DNA of 64,000 nt from Streptomyces sp. NBC_01439. GTDB lineage: Bacteria > Actinomycetota > Actinomycetes > Streptomycetales > Streptomycetaceae. The DNA lies in assembly GCF_036227605.1 (NCBI RefSeq), contig NZ_CP109487.1:496001-560000 (forward strand). The letters are read 5' to 3'. This document shows positions 16,452 through 25,317 of the stretch, piece after piece (positions within the stretch are counted from its first letter, which is position 1; the number at the start of each line of letters is the position of its first letter). Below the pieces are notes generated by a model, which did no database searches, was not told the origin of the DNA, and saw only the letters and a program-made list of their open reading frames with translations. Position numbers and translations under genes: made by a program.

Positions 16452-17612
16452 CTAGACGAGGCGGGTGGCGCCCGGGGACGGTGCTGCCGTCGTGATGCGG
16501 GGCGGGGTGAAGCCCGCGCGGCGGAAGGCGTCCGTCACGGCCCGGGTCACCGACCGCTCGGCGTCCGCGTCGATCAGGGACAGTGCCGAGCCACCGAAGC
16601 CGCCGCCCGTCATCCGGGAGCCGTAGGCACCCGCCGCGTCCGCCGTGGAAACCGCCAGGTCCAGCTCCGGGCAGGACACCTCGTAGTCGTCGCGCAGCGA
16701 GCGATGGCCTTCCGTCAGTAGGGGTCCCGTCTCGCGCAGTCGGCCCGCGCGCAGCAGTTCCTCGACGCGCAGGACCCGCTGGTTCTCGGTCACGACGTGC
16801 CGGACGCGCCTGCGCCCGACCGGGTCCTCCAGGCGGGCCAGGGCCTGCTCCAGCTCCTCGTGCGGGAGGTCGCGCAGGGCGGGCAGGCCCAGGGCCGCGG
16901 CCGCGCGGTGGCAGGAGGCCCGGCGCTCGGTGTAGGCCCCGTCGGAGAGTGCGTGCTTGACCCGGGTGTCGATGACGAGGAGGCGCAGGCCGGCCGCCGC
17001 GCAATCGAAGGGGATGTGGCGCTGGTCGAGGCTGCGGGTGTCCAGGTGGAGGGCGTGCCCCCCGGTGGCGCAGGCCGAGGCCGTCTGGTCCATGATCCCG
17101 CAGGGGACACCGACGTACGCGTTCTCGGCGCGCCGGGCGAGTGCGGCCAGTTCGGGGCGGGTGAGCGGGATCCCGTACAGGTCGGTGAGGGCCAGCGCGG
17201 TGGCCACTTCCAGGGCGGCGGAGGAGGACAGGCCGGCGCCGGTCGGTACGTCGGACCGTACGTGCAGATCGGCGCCGCCGACCGGAAGTCCGGCGTCCCA
17301 CAGGGCCCAGGCGACCCCGGCGGGGTAGGCGGCCCAGCTCGCGGCGCCCTGCGGCGGGCGCGCCGGGTCGAGATCTGCGAGATCGAGGCTAACCGTGCCG
17401 GAGGGGACCTCGGTGGAATGGACCCGCAGGATCCGGTCGGTGCGCCGGGCCGCGGCCACCTCGGTGCGCTGCGGGAGGGCGAAGGGCAGGACGAAGCCGT
17501 CGTTGTAGTCGGTGTGTTCGCCGATCAGGTTGACCCGGCCCGGGGCCGCCCAGACCCCCTCGGGCGGGTACCCGTACAGCTGTTGGAAACCGTCCTGTGT
17601 CGACCGGGTCAC
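16452..17612 (-). CDS. galK: Galactokinase
   Basis: A 386-residue GHMP kinase that phosphorylates galactose at C1 in the Leloir pathway. The galactokinase signature GRVNLIGEHTDYNDGFVLPF lies near residues 25-44, the ATP-binding motif PTGAGLSSSAALEV near 127-140, and the third GHMP motif MTGGGFGGSALSL near 340. The GTG start at 17612 overlaps the galT stop by 4 nt, so translation is coupled. Gene order is galT-galK with no galE between them, unlike the galT-galE-galK operons I know from other Streptomyces. Confidence 0.95.
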   Translation of the reverse strand: MTRSTQDGFQQLYGYPPEGVWAAPGRVNLIGEHTDYNDGFVLPFALPQRTEVAAARRTDRILRVHSTEVPSGTVSLDLADLDPARPPQGAASWAAYPAGVAWALWDAGLPVGGADLHVRSDVPTGAGLSSSAALEVATALALTDLYGIPLTRPELAALARRAENAYVGVPCGIMDQTASACATGGHALHLDTRSLDQRHIPFDCAAAGLRLLVIDTRVKHALSDGAYTERRASCHRAAAALGLPALRDLPHEELEQALARLEDPVGRRRVRHVVTENQRVLRVEELLRAGRLRETGPLLTEGHRSLRDDYEVSCPELDLAVSTADAAGAYGSRMTGGGFGGSALSLIDADAERSVTRAVTDAFRRAGFTPPRITTAAPSPGATRLV

Positions 17613-18652
17613 GCGCTCGCCACCTCCCGCAGCCGCGCGGCCGCGTCCTCGGGCCGGACGTCGTTCATGTAGGCCTCCATGCCGGATTCGGTCCCGGCCA
17701 GGTACTTCAGTTTGTCCGCCGTCCGACGGATCGTGAAGAGCTCCAGGTGGAGCGCGAAGTCGGCCCGGCCCTCGCCGGCCGGCGCCTGGTGCCAGGCGGA
17801 GATGTACGGGGTCGGCTCGGGCCGGTCGAAGAGCCGGTCGAAGCGGCGCAGGAGCTCCAGGTAGACCCCGGGGAACTCGGCGCGGGCCCCGTCGCCGAGG
17901 GCGGGCAGGTCGGGGACGCGGTGGCGCGGGTAGAGGTGGACCTCGTACGGCCAGCGCGCCGCGTAGGGCACGAAGGCGGTCCAGTGCTCCGTTTCGAGGA
18001 CGACGCGGGTGCCTTCGGCGCGCTCGGCGGCCAGGACCTCCTCGAAGAGGTTGCCGCCGGTGCGTTCGCGGTGGGCGGCGACGGTGGCGAGCATCCGGGT
18101 GGTGCGCGGGGTGACGAAGGGGAAGGCGTAGATCTGGCCGTGCGGATGCCCGAGGGTGACGCCGATCTCGGTGCCGCGGTTCTCGAAGCAGTAGACCTGC
18201 CGGACGCCCTCGCGGACGGAGAGTTCGGCGGTGCGGTCGCTCCAGGCGGCGAGGACGAGCGCGGCGCGTTCCTCGTCGAGGTCGGCGAAGGAGGTCAGGT
18301 GGTCGGGGGTGAAGCAGATGACCTCGCAGCGACCGGTGTCGCCGGCGAGGGAGGGGAAGCGGTTCTCGAACACGGCCACCTCGTAGTCGGGCGCCGGGAT
18401 CTCGCTCGCGCGGCCCTCGGTGGAGGGGCACAGCGGGCAGGCGTCGGCGGGCGGGTGGTAGGTGCGGCCCTGCCGGTGGGAGGCGATGACGACCCGGTCG
18501 CCGAGCAGCGGATCGCGCCGTACCTCGGAGCTGCTCGCGGTGGCGGACGCGTCGAGCGGACGCGTGTCGGGGACGGCGCGTGCGGCGCCGTCGCCGGTGT
18601 CGTAATAGAGGATCTCGCGGCCGTCGGCGAGGCGGGTGCTCGTGCGCTTCAC
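17609..18652 (-). CDS. galT: Galactose-1-phosphate uridylyltransferase
   Basis: A 347-residue enzyme transferring UMP between UDP-glucose and galactose-1-phosphate. The active-site motif HPHGQIYAFPF is near residues 165-175 with the nucleophilic His in HPHGQ. Zinc-ligand-type residues are present (CPLCPSTEG near 66-74), and WHQAPA lies in the conserved C-terminal part. The start is the GTG at 18652; no strong ribosome site is visible. It is co-transcribed with galK. The sequence just upstream is a decayed gene end rather than a transporter. Confidence 0.94.
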   Translation of the reverse strand: MKRTSTRLADGREILYYDTGDGAARAVPDTRPLDASATASSSEVRRDPLLGDRVVIASHRQGRTYHPPADACPLCPSTEGRASEIPAPDYEVAVFENRFPSLAGDTGRCEVICFTPDHLTSFADLDEERAALVLAAWSDRTAELSVREGVRQVYCFENRGTEIGVTLGHPHGQIYAFPFVTPRTTRMLATVAAHRERTGGNLFEEVLAAERAEGTRVVLETEHWTAFVPYAARWPYEVHLYPRHRVPDLPALGDGARAEFPGVYLELLRRFDRLFDRPEPTPYISAWHQAPAGEGRADFALHLELFTIRRTADKLKYLAGTESGMEAYMNDVRPEDAAARLREVASA

Positions 18653-18666
18653 GGAAGGAACTCTCT

Positions 18667-18788
18667 CACTACGGGGTGACGACCGTGGTGCGGCCGGGGT
18701 CGGGCTGGTCGCGCAACGGCAGGACGGTGCCGGGGCGCTCCAGTTCGAGAACGATGATCTCGTTCCCGTCCGCCGGGTCGTGCCACGG
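18667..18788 (-). pseudogene. 3'-terminal remnant, possibly of a GH35 beta-galactosidase
   Basis: On the minus strand, ending at a TAG at 18667-18669 just upstream of galT, one frame reads WHDPADGNEIIVLELERPG then VLPLRDQPDPGRTTVVTP. This looks like the end of the C-terminal beta-sandwich of GH35 beta-galactosidases (GRNE-IVVLEL pattern). Further upstream the frame turns into low-complexity sequence and no catalytic domain is present. A lactose/galactoside hydrolase deleted next to galT-galK would make sense. The family call rests on about 35 residues. Confidence 0.4.
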
Positions 18789-19023
18789 GGGTCTGGGGGC
18801 GTGGGGCCGTGGGGCGCGTGCTGCGGGCCCGGGCCCGGAGACCGGCCCCCGGCACCCGGCGGGGTTGCTCCCGCACCTGACGGTCCGCTCGAGGGCGCGT
18901 CCGCACCGCAGGTCGGTGGTCGCCCCGTCCGCGACGGTCGCGACGCCCGCGGCCGGCCCCTCGCGTCCGCGGTCACCGGCGGGAACGTCAATGCGTGCAC
19001 GCCGTTCGGGGCCGCGGCGGCCC

Positions 19024-19128
19024 GGATCCGCATCAAGCGGTGCGGGCCGGAACGGCCTGGATCCGCATCAAGCGGTGCGGGCCGGAACGGCCTGGATCCG
19101 CATCAAGCGGTGCGGGCCGGAACGGCCT
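19024..19128. repeat. Three exact 35-bp tandem repeats
   Basis: There are three consecutive identical 35-bp units, starting at 19024, 19059 and 19094 (each begins ggatccgcatcaagcggtgc), with a partial fourth beginning ggatt at 19129. Since 35 is not a multiple of three, each copy shifts frame, and no coding role is likely. There are no spacers between units, so it is not a CRISPR. The surrounding 18789-19247 stretch holds no gene I can support. Confidence 0.9.
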
Positions 19129-19247
19129 GGATTCGGCACCGGTCCCCGAAGGGCTCGGCGCTGGTGGCACCGGGTGACGGGGACACGGCCGGCAGGACCG
19201 GGAGACCGCGCTTGTCCGCCGCGGCGGACCCGCACTACGGTGCCGGT

Positions 19248-19574
19248 GTGGACCTCTTCACCCGTTCCTGGACGGCGTTGCGCACGACGGTCGCCGAGAT
19301 CGCCGTGGGCGACTGCCTCGGCGCGTACGTCCTGGAGCGGACGCTGCACCACCTCGACCTGATCGCCCACCTCCCGGACGCGCGGACCCGGCCGCCGAAC
19401 GAGAGCCCGGCCCGCTCCGACGCCCTGCTGGAGCGGATCGCCGGGGCGGCGTTCCCCCCGTCGTTCACCGACCGGAACGCGCTCCTGGTCGGCACCGGTC
19501 GCAGCGCGCCCACCGACGCACGGCGGACCGAACTGCGCGAGGTGGCGGTGAGGTCCCCGCTCGTCCTGAGCTGA
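19248..19574 (+). pseudogene. Internally deleted mycothiol-dependent maleylpyruvate-isomerase-like gene
   Basis: A 108-residue open frame starting at GTG. The first 18 residues (VDLFTRSWTALRTTVA) match the very N-terminus, and the remainder from LGAYVLERTLHHLDLIAHLP to LLVGTGRSAPTDARR matches the C-terminal half, of actinobacterial proteins of about 250 residues with a maleylpyruvate-isomerase N-terminal (DinB-like) domain. The middle part, including most of the metal-binding helical bundle, is missing in frame. It is probably a non-functional deletion product, although the frame remains open. Family assignment is from memory of the pattern. Confidence 0.5.
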
Positions 19575-19776
19575 CCCGCCCCCGCAGCAAAGGGGACCGG
19601 GCCGGCCCTGGTCACGGGGTGCTGAGGGCGCTCAAGGCGGTCGAGGTGCTCGTTCCGCTGAACGGATGCAGTCGTGGAGCAGCCGGGCATCCTCAGGGAT
19701 CACAGTGGCCCCATTTCACGTTGAACCGTCAAGAGGTGCGCTCCGCACCGCTGGCCCCTGGTACGAGGAGGATCCG

Positions 19777-20508
19777 ATGCATGCCGCCGAGGAGAACCGG
19801 CAGGAGCTGGACTCGGTCAGCGTTCTGAACGCGAAGAGGACGCTGCTCCAGCTGCTCGGTCGGGCGGGGGTCTCCGCCGACGATGCGCAGGGCCTGATCG
19901 CCCTGGTCGAGGCGGGCGCCCTGGCCGGCGCGTGCGAGGAGGTCGGCGCACTCGGGGGGTCCGTCCCCGAGGACAAGGGCGAGCCGTACGAGTCGGGCTG
20001 GCTGGACGGTGCCCGTGCCGTCGCCGAGGAGCTCGGGGGGATCGCCGAACGGGCACTGCGGCGAACCGTCGACCGCGACGGACCGAGCACCGCCGCGGCC
20101 GCCCGGCCACCGGTCGGGCGCATGGAGGTGGAACAGGCGAAGGCGGCCGTCACCCCCCTCTACCTCACCTTCACCGCCGTCTCCGACCTCGACCCCGAGG
20201 TCACCGAGGAGGTGCTCCGTGCCGTCCTCGCCACGATGACCCCCCGACAGAGGGCCCGGTACGCGGGCCGGCTTGCGGAATTCGCCGCAGCGCACCGGGC
20301 CCGTCTGGAGCGGTTGTACGTGGAGTACGGGCCCGGCAGTGCCACCGCCATCCACGGCCGCTACTCCCTCCTGCACTCCGCCACCAGCATCGCCGTGCTG
20401 GAGCGGCTCGCCACGCCCGCGGCCGCCCTGCGGGAGGAGTGGGAGGCCGCCGAGCTGCCACCCGCCTGGCTGGACGGTCCCATGAGGGCCTGGGACGCGG
20501 TGGGCTGA
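19777..20508 (+). CDS. Hypothetical protein, 243 residues
   Basis: A soluble, strongly helical protein (Ala, Glu, Arg, Leu rich) with no signal peptide or membrane segment. The ATG at 19777 has an excellent ribosome site (GAGGAGG). The C-terminal half (LATMTPRQRARYAGRLAEFA) is the best ordered segment. I do not recognise a domain. It lies between the truncated isomerase-like frame and a WG-repeat gene, all on the same strand, with 185 nt to the latter that contain no visible signal. Confidence 0.65.
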   Translation: MHAAEENRQELDSVSVLNAKRTLLQLLGRAGVSADDAQGLIALVEAGALAGACEEVGALGGSVPEDKGEPYESGWLDGARAVAEELGGIAERALRRTVDRDGPSTAAAARPPVGRMEVEQAKAAVTPLYLTFTAVSDLDPEVTEEVLRAVLATMTPRQRARYAGRLAEFAAAHRARLERLYVEYGPGSATAIHGRYSLLHSATSIAVLERLATPAAALREEWEAAELPPAWLDGPMRAWDAVG

Positions 20509-20693
20509 GCCGCGGCGCCAGCCTCGGCGCCCGTCATCCCCGCCGACGCTCCCGGCCCTGCTGTCGGGTGGTACGCGGCCCTACTCGGCGCGGGACGCGT
20601 TGTCGGAGGGGCGCTCTAGCATGGGCCGCTCCTGATCATCCCCGGGCCGCGCAGTCGGTGACGCTGCCTCGGCCCCGCGCGAGGAGCCGCACC

Positions 20694-22511
20694 ATGCCGT
20701 CCAGCACCGCCCCCCGGCCGCCGTACGTCGTCCCCTGCGCGGAATCGGCAGGTTCAGGGGCGCGGTACGCCCTCGTCGGCGCCGACGGGCGGCTGGTTCG
20801 GGCGCCGGAGTTGAGCGCGGTCGGGGCGTTCCACCCGGACGGCCGGGGCGGGTTCGTCGCCCCCGCCGCCGACCTGGAGGGCCGGTGCGGCTACCTCGAC
20901 CACGACGGTGCGTGGCTGGCCGAACCGGCGCTTCCCTACACCGAAACGTTCGAGGCCGACGGGCTCTCCCGGTTCCGGGCGGAGGACGGCCGCTGGGGCT
21001 ACGCCGGGACGGACGGAACGCCGGTCATACCGGCGACACTGACGGAGGCCCACGTGTTCCGCCACGGCCTGGCCGCCGCCCGCACCGAGGACGGGACGGG
21101 CTACATCGACACCACGGGCCGCTTCGTGATCCGCCCGCAGTACGCCGCGGCGGGGTGGTTCGCGCCGAACGGGCTCGCCGGCGTGCGGATGGCCGACAGC
21201 GGGCGCTGCGGCTACATCGACCGCGCGGGCCGTACGGTCGTCGAGCCGCGGTTCGACGGGGCGAGGCCCTTCGGCCCCGACGGCGCGGCGCCCGTGCGGG
21301 TGGGCGGCCTGTGGGGCCTGATCGACGAGAAGGGGGAGTGGATCGTCGAACCGTCCTTCCGGATGCTCAACGCCTTCCACGCAAACGGCCTCGCCCACGT
21401 CCTGGGCGGTACCGTCGGCAACCACTTCCGCGGCTTCCTGAACGGCCGCGGCGAGGTGGTGATCAAGGCGAACGACCGGATGTCCGAGGACTTCCGGTGC
21501 GGACTGGTGCGCATCGACAACGGCTACGCGCACGGCTACCTCGACGCCGCCGGTGAGGAGGTCATCGAGCGGGAGTACGAGTGGGCCGAGGACTTCGACG
21601 CCGCCGGAGCCGCAGTGGCCCATTACCTCGAACCCATGGACGATGACGCCCCCGAGGACGCCCCCGAGGGCGCCCCCGACGAAGATCGTGCCGCCGACCG
21701 CCCCTGCGGGCGGGCGTGGGGGGTCCTTCGCTCAGACGGACGGTTCGTCCCGGTCCACCATCTAGAGCCCCTCACCGACGAAGAGGGCTGGGTCCTCGGA
21801 TTCGGCTTCGGGACCGGACTCGCCGCGTTCGTCACCCGCGGCGGCGGGGTCGCCCACGTGGACCGCGACGGCACGGACGTCTGCCGGGTCGAGGCCACCG
21901 CTGACGGCGGCGCCCTACGCCTGGTGAACCGGGCCGGGACGATCCTCTGGGAATCCACCGCGGCCGAGGGCACGTTCGCGTCCGTGGAGCCCGCCCACTG
22001 CCAAGAGGCGCACTCGTACCTGGTGTACCCCGGTGCCCCGGAACGGGACGTCGCCGACCTCGCGGGCGAGCTGCTCGCTGCCGAGCCCCGCCCCTTCGAA
22101 CCCTGCTCGCTGATCTTCGACGACAGGGAGGACCCGTACGAGCCCGCCGAGCCCGAGGACGACCCGGACGCCGACGGCACCTCGTTCGGCGCGATGAGCG
22201 TGGTCGCCCGGACCTTCCTCTACGCCGAGCACCAACACGACTTCTCCTTCCTCCAGGACTGGACGTCCGAACGCTTCGGTGAGATCGAGCACGACGTCAT
22301 CGGCCGGCTCACCGCCCGCTTCGGCGACCCGCTCCCGGGAGTCGAGCTGTGCCTGCGCTCCGGCGACGGCGAGTCGTCCACGGTGTGGCGGGTCGGCACG
22401 CAGCAACTGGTCCTGCAGTCGTACTGCCTGGTCGGCGACGGGGACATGGAGATCCAGCTCTGGCTCGCCGCCGTCGCGCCGTCCGCCGAAGACGCCCAGC
22501 CGTCGCCGTAG
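20694..22511 (+). CDS. WG-repeat (beta-propeller-like) protein
   Basis: A 605-residue cytoplasmic-looking protein (no signal peptide). Residues about 60-310 contain at least six WG repeats of the form GYID..G..V..P (GYLDHDGAWLAEP, GYIDTTGRFVIRPQ, GYIDRAGRTVVEP, GLIDEKGEWIVEPS, GYLDAAGEEVIERE). An acidic insert follows (about 315-340), and the C-terminal 200 residues form an unidentified domain (FLYAEHQHDFSFLQDWTSERF). WG repeats serve in protein binding; no partner is evident. The ribosome site GAGGAG precedes the ATG at 20694. Confidence 0.8.
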   Translation: MPSSTAPRPPYVVPCAESAGSGARYALVGADGRLVRAPELSAVGAFHPDGRGGFVAPAADLEGRCGYLDHDGAWLAEPALPYTETFEADGLSRFRAEDGRWGYAGTDGTPVIPATLTEAHVFRHGLAAARTEDGTGYIDTTGRFVIRPQYAAAGWFAPNGLAGVRMADSGRCGYIDRAGRTVVEPRFDGARPFGPDGAAPVRVGGLWGLIDEKGEWIVEPSFRMLNAFHANGLAHVLGGTVGNHFRGFLNGRGEVVIKANDRMSEDFRCGLVRIDNGYAHGYLDAAGEEVIEREYEWAEDFDAAGAAVAHYLEPMDDDAPEDAPEGAPDEDRAADRPCGRAWGVLRSDGRFVPVHHLEPLTDEEGWVLGFGFGTGLAAFVTRGGGVAHVDRDGTDVCRVEATADGGALRLVNRAGTILWESTAAEGTFASVEPAHCQEAHSYLVYPGAPERDVADLAGELLAAEPRPFEPCSLIFDDREDPYEPAEPEDDPDADGTSFGAMSVVARTFLYAEHQHDFSFLQDWTSERFGEIEHDVIGRLTARFGDPLPGVELCLRSGDGESSTVWRVGTQQLVLQSYCLVGDGDMEIQLWLAAVAPSAEDAQPSP

Positions 22512-22586
22512 CCGTAGCCGTAGCCACCGGCCGTACCGGCGCGGTGGGTCGGGTGGTGGCCGTGAACTCCCGCCCCTCCTGCTCCG

Positions 22587-22703
22587 TCAACCTCCGGACC
22601 CTGACGGGTGGCGCCACCCCTGCTCACGGAGCCCGGTCAGAGCGGCGGCGAGAGCGACGGTGGTGGCTGCGACGACCGCCGCCGATCGGGTGGTACGAGG
22701 CAT
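22587..22703 (-). pseudogene. Signal-peptide-only remnant of a secreted protein gene
   Basis: On the minus strand an ATG at 22703 with a proper ribosome site (GGGAGAG) starts a 38-codon frame. Its product is a textbook signal peptide (MPRTTRSAAVVAATTVALAA) followed by a dozen unrelated residues and a stop. Nothing downstream continues a secreted protein. I read it as the intact 5' end of a gene whose body was deleted. A functional tiny peptide is possible but less likely. Confidence 0.4.
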
Positions 22704-23029
22704 GTTCTCTCCCAAGTACTCGGGGGCATACCGGCGATGCGGCACCAGGCCGGCGACGCCCGCCAGGTGCCGGCAAGCAGCTGAACACAGTCCGGCCCCT
22801 CTCTGTCAGAACGCCGATTCGGCCATGGGGGCCCGGACTGTCCGGGGGCGGAGCGCAGAACGGATCGGGCGCCCGTGCACGGCGATCGGCGTGGACCGGT
22901 TCGAGCAGCTGGCACAGCCATCCGACCGTGCCCGGTGGCGTACGTCTCGGGGGGGGCAGGTCAGCCCCGGGGTGCCCCTCGAGCAGGCCGATGGAAGCGG
23001 AGGCCAGAGCATCACATAACGTGCCCTCC
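22704..23029. other. Intergenic region without a recognisable gene
   Basis: About 325 bp between the signal-peptide remnant and the DUF6605-like gene. It should hold the promoter of the minus-strand remnant and of the downstream plus-strand gene. I see no tRNA, strong hairpin, palindrome or protein-like frame; the open frames here have shadow-like composition. Confidence 0.5.
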
Positions 23030-24670
23030 ATGCACCAGATGTACTCGGCCGGGCCCGGCTCGGACGGCGAAGACGCAGGCAGGCGGCGGTTCCTCGCGAT
23101 CGCGACGGGGGCGGCCACGGCTGCGGGGTTCGGCGCCCTGGCCGGTTGCGCGAACGACAGCGGAGACAGTGCCGGCGGATCCGGGTCGGGGCCGAAGTCC
23201 GGGGCGGCGTCGGAGTCCGCCGAACCGGGCAAGAGGCCGTCGGTCGCCGCGGCGCGGGGTCTCGACGTCAAGGCCGAGAACGCCCGCCCGGGCCATGCCG
23301 ACTGGCCGGTGGAGAAGGCCGGCCCGGCGCGGGCCATCGAGGGGTTCACGGACAAGGTCAGCGTCCTGCCCGGCGAGTCCTTCGGGCTGCACGTGTCGAC
23401 GACCGCACCCCGGTTCACCGTCTCCGCCTACCGGATGGGCTGGTACGGCGGGGCCCGGGCGCGGCTGGTGTGGCGCTCCGAGGCCCTGCCCGGGGTCCGG
23501 CAGCCGGAGCACACGGTGGACGCCGGGACCAGGATGGTCCGCACCCGGTGGACCCGTACCGCCACGGTCGAGACGAAGGACTGGCCGGAGGGCAGCTATC
23601 TGCTGCGGCTGGACGCGCAGGGCGGCGAGGGCCGGCGGTTCGTGCCCCTCACCGTGCGGTCCGCGGTGACCGCGGGCCGCACGGTCGTGGTCAACGCGGT
23701 GGCCACCTGGCAGGCGTACAACCGGTGGGGCGGCTACGGCAGCTACGACGGCCCCAGCGGTGGCTTCGCCTCCCGCTCGCTCGCCGTGAGCTTCGACCGG
23801 CCGTACGAGTACGACGACGGCGCGGGCCTGTTCCTGGTCTACGAGGCCCCGCTGATCGCGCTGGCCGAGCGGCTCGGCATACCCCTCGCCTACACGACCA
23901 CCACCGACGTGGCCCGGGAGAAGCGGCTCCTGGAGGGGGCGGCGGCGGTGCTCTCGCTCGGGCACGACGAGTACTGGTCGCCGGAGCAGCGGGCCCACGT
24001 CACGGCCGCCCGCGACGCCGGTACCAACATCGCGGTCCTGGGTGCGAACTGCTGCTACCGCCGGATCCGGCTGGAGCCCTCCGACCTGGGGCCGGACCGC
24101 ACGCTGGTCTGTTACAAGTCGTCCTACGAGCAGGACCCGGGGTTCAAGCGCGGCCAGCCCGCAACGGTGGACTTCCGCTCCGCGCCCGGCGCGGACCCGG
24201 AGAGCTCGCTGCTCGGCGTGATCTACGACGGCTATCCGGTGGACGCCCCGTACGTGGTGACCAATCCCGGACACTGGCTCTTCGAGGGCACCGGGGCGCG
24301 GGCGGGCGACCGCTTCGAGCACCTGGTGGGGGTCGAGTACGACAAGGTCGACACCGGGTTCCCGACGCCCCGGCCGATCGAGATCCTGGCCCACTCCCCC
24401 GTGGTGTGCGAGGGGCGGCCCAGCCACCAGGACACGGCCTATTACACGGTGGCGAGCGGGGCGGGGGTGTTCGCGACCGGCACGATGCGGTGGGTGGAGG
24501 CCCTGGACGCGACCGGCGACGGCCGCAGCGGACGCAACCACGGCCTGGACGCGCGCTCGGGAGCGCTGACCACCCGGGTGACGGAGAACCTCCTGCGGGT
24601 GTTCGCGGTGGGCCCGGCCGGCCGGGCCCACCCGGCACAGGACAACGTCAAGGCGGTGTACGGGAGTTAG
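23030..24670 (+). CDS. Exported protein with N,N-dimethylformamidase beta-subunit-like domain (DUF6605-like)
   Basis: A 546-residue protein with an N-terminal Tat-type lipoprotein signal: RRRFLAIATGAATAAGFGAL then LAGC, so it is probably anchored through Cys near residue 42. After a Gly/Ser-rich linker (about 43-75) comes a large domain matching the C-terminal part of the N,N-dimethylformamidase large subunit: YRMGWYGG near 140, VVNAVATWQAYNRWGGYGSY near 225, LSLGHDEYWSPEQR near 305 and TNPGHWLFEGTG near 410. Most Streptomyces relatives have no demonstrated activity. The start is the ATG at 23030; a GTG three codons upstream is possible. Confidence 0.78.
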   Translation: MHQMYSAGPGSDGEDAGRRRFLAIATGAATAAGFGALAGCANDSGDSAGGSGSGPKSGAASESAEPGKRPSVAAARGLDVKAENARPGHADWPVEKAGPARAIEGFTDKVSVLPGESFGLHVSTTAPRFTVSAYRMGWYGGARARLVWRSEALPGVRQPEHTVDAGTRMVRTRWTRTATVETKDWPEGSYLLRLDAQGGEGRRFVPLTVRSAVTAGRTVVVNAVATWQAYNRWGGYGSYDGPSGGFASRSLAVSFDRPYEYDDGAGLFLVYEAPLIALAERLGIPLAYTTTTDVAREKRLLEGAAAVLSLGHDEYWSPEQRAHVTAARDAGTNIAVLGANCCYRRIRLEPSDLGPDRTLVCYKSSYEQDPGFKRGQPATVDFRSAPGADPESSLLGVIYDGYPVDAPYVVTNPGHWLFEGTGARAGDRFEHLVGVEYDKVDTGFPTPRPIEILAHSPVVCEGRPSHQDTAYYTVASGAGVFATGTMRWVEALDATGDGRSGRNHGLDARSGALTTRVTENLLRVFAVGPAGRAHPAQDNVKAVYGS

Positions 24671-24831
24671 CGATCCGAGGGGCGCGGCCGGGCAGCGGGT
24701 GGGGGCCGGGTCGACGAGGGTGGACTTCGCCCGAGCGGGGTGTTTAGGATCGTGATCACGGCATCGCGTGTCGGTCACCGACTGGGTGAGGCATGGAGGC
24801 GCTGTGACGTGCCCGTCGGAGGCATTCACTC

Positions 24832-25230
24832 ATGTCCGTCCATCTGAACCACACGATCATCCATTCCCGTGACAACCGGGAGTCCGCCACCTTCCTGGGC
24901 CACGTTCTCGGCCTGGAGGTCGGGACCGAGTGGGGACCCTTCATCCCCGTGGACACCGCGAACGGCGTCACCCTGGACTTCGCGACCATCCCGGCCGAGT
25001 CGATCACCGTGCAGCACTACGCCTTCCTCCTCTCGGAGGTGGAGTTCGACGCGGCCTTCGAGAAGATCAAGTCGGCGGGGGTCCCGTACTTCGCCGACCC
25101 GCACGGCCGGCACCCCGGCGAGATCAACCACAACGACGGCGGCCGCGGGGTCTACTTCACGGATCCGAGCGGCCACGGGATGGAGATCATCACTCGTCCG
25201 TACGGCTACCAGGAGCCGGACGCCGAGTAA
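24832..25230 (+). CDS. VOC-superfamily (glyoxalase/bleomycin-resistance fold) protein
   Basis: A 132-residue metalloenzyme-fold protein with the paired beta-alpha-beta-beta-beta layout. Candidate metal ligands are His in LNHTIIHS near the N-terminus, His in QHYAFLL (about residue 64) and Glu in HGMEIITRPYG (about 122), in the order expected for glyoxalase-type sites. The substrate is unknown. A strong hairpin follows its stop, so it is monocistronic. Confidence 0.85.
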   Translation: MSVHLNHTIIHSRDNRESATFLGHVLGLEVGTEWGPFIPVDTANGVTLDFATIPAESITVQHYAFLLSEVEFDAAFEKIKSAGVPYFADPHGRHPGEINHNDGGRGVYFTDPSGHGMEIITRPYGYQEPDAE

Positions 25231-25257
25231 CCCTCGGCCGGTTCGGGGAAACGGCGA

Positions 25258-25290
25258 CGCCCGGCCGGGAGCGGTGCTCCCGGCCGGGCG
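25258..25290. terminator. Bidirectional hairpin terminator
   Basis: A perfect 15-bp stem (CGCCCGGCCGGGAGC and its complement) around a 3-nt loop. It lies between the VOC gene and the tRNA-Trp gene, which converge on it, and can terminate both. Confidence 0.85.
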
Positions 25291-25317
25291 TTCTCGACGG
25301 GCGTGCCGTCGGTGTTG

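Noticed and set aside
19024..19128. CRISPR array
   Set aside because: The 35-bp units are head-to-tail with no spacers and no cas genes are present.
22504..22525. agccgt repeat at the end of the WG-repeat gene
   Set aside because: A short hexamer run spanning the stop codon; too short to claim more than simple slippage.
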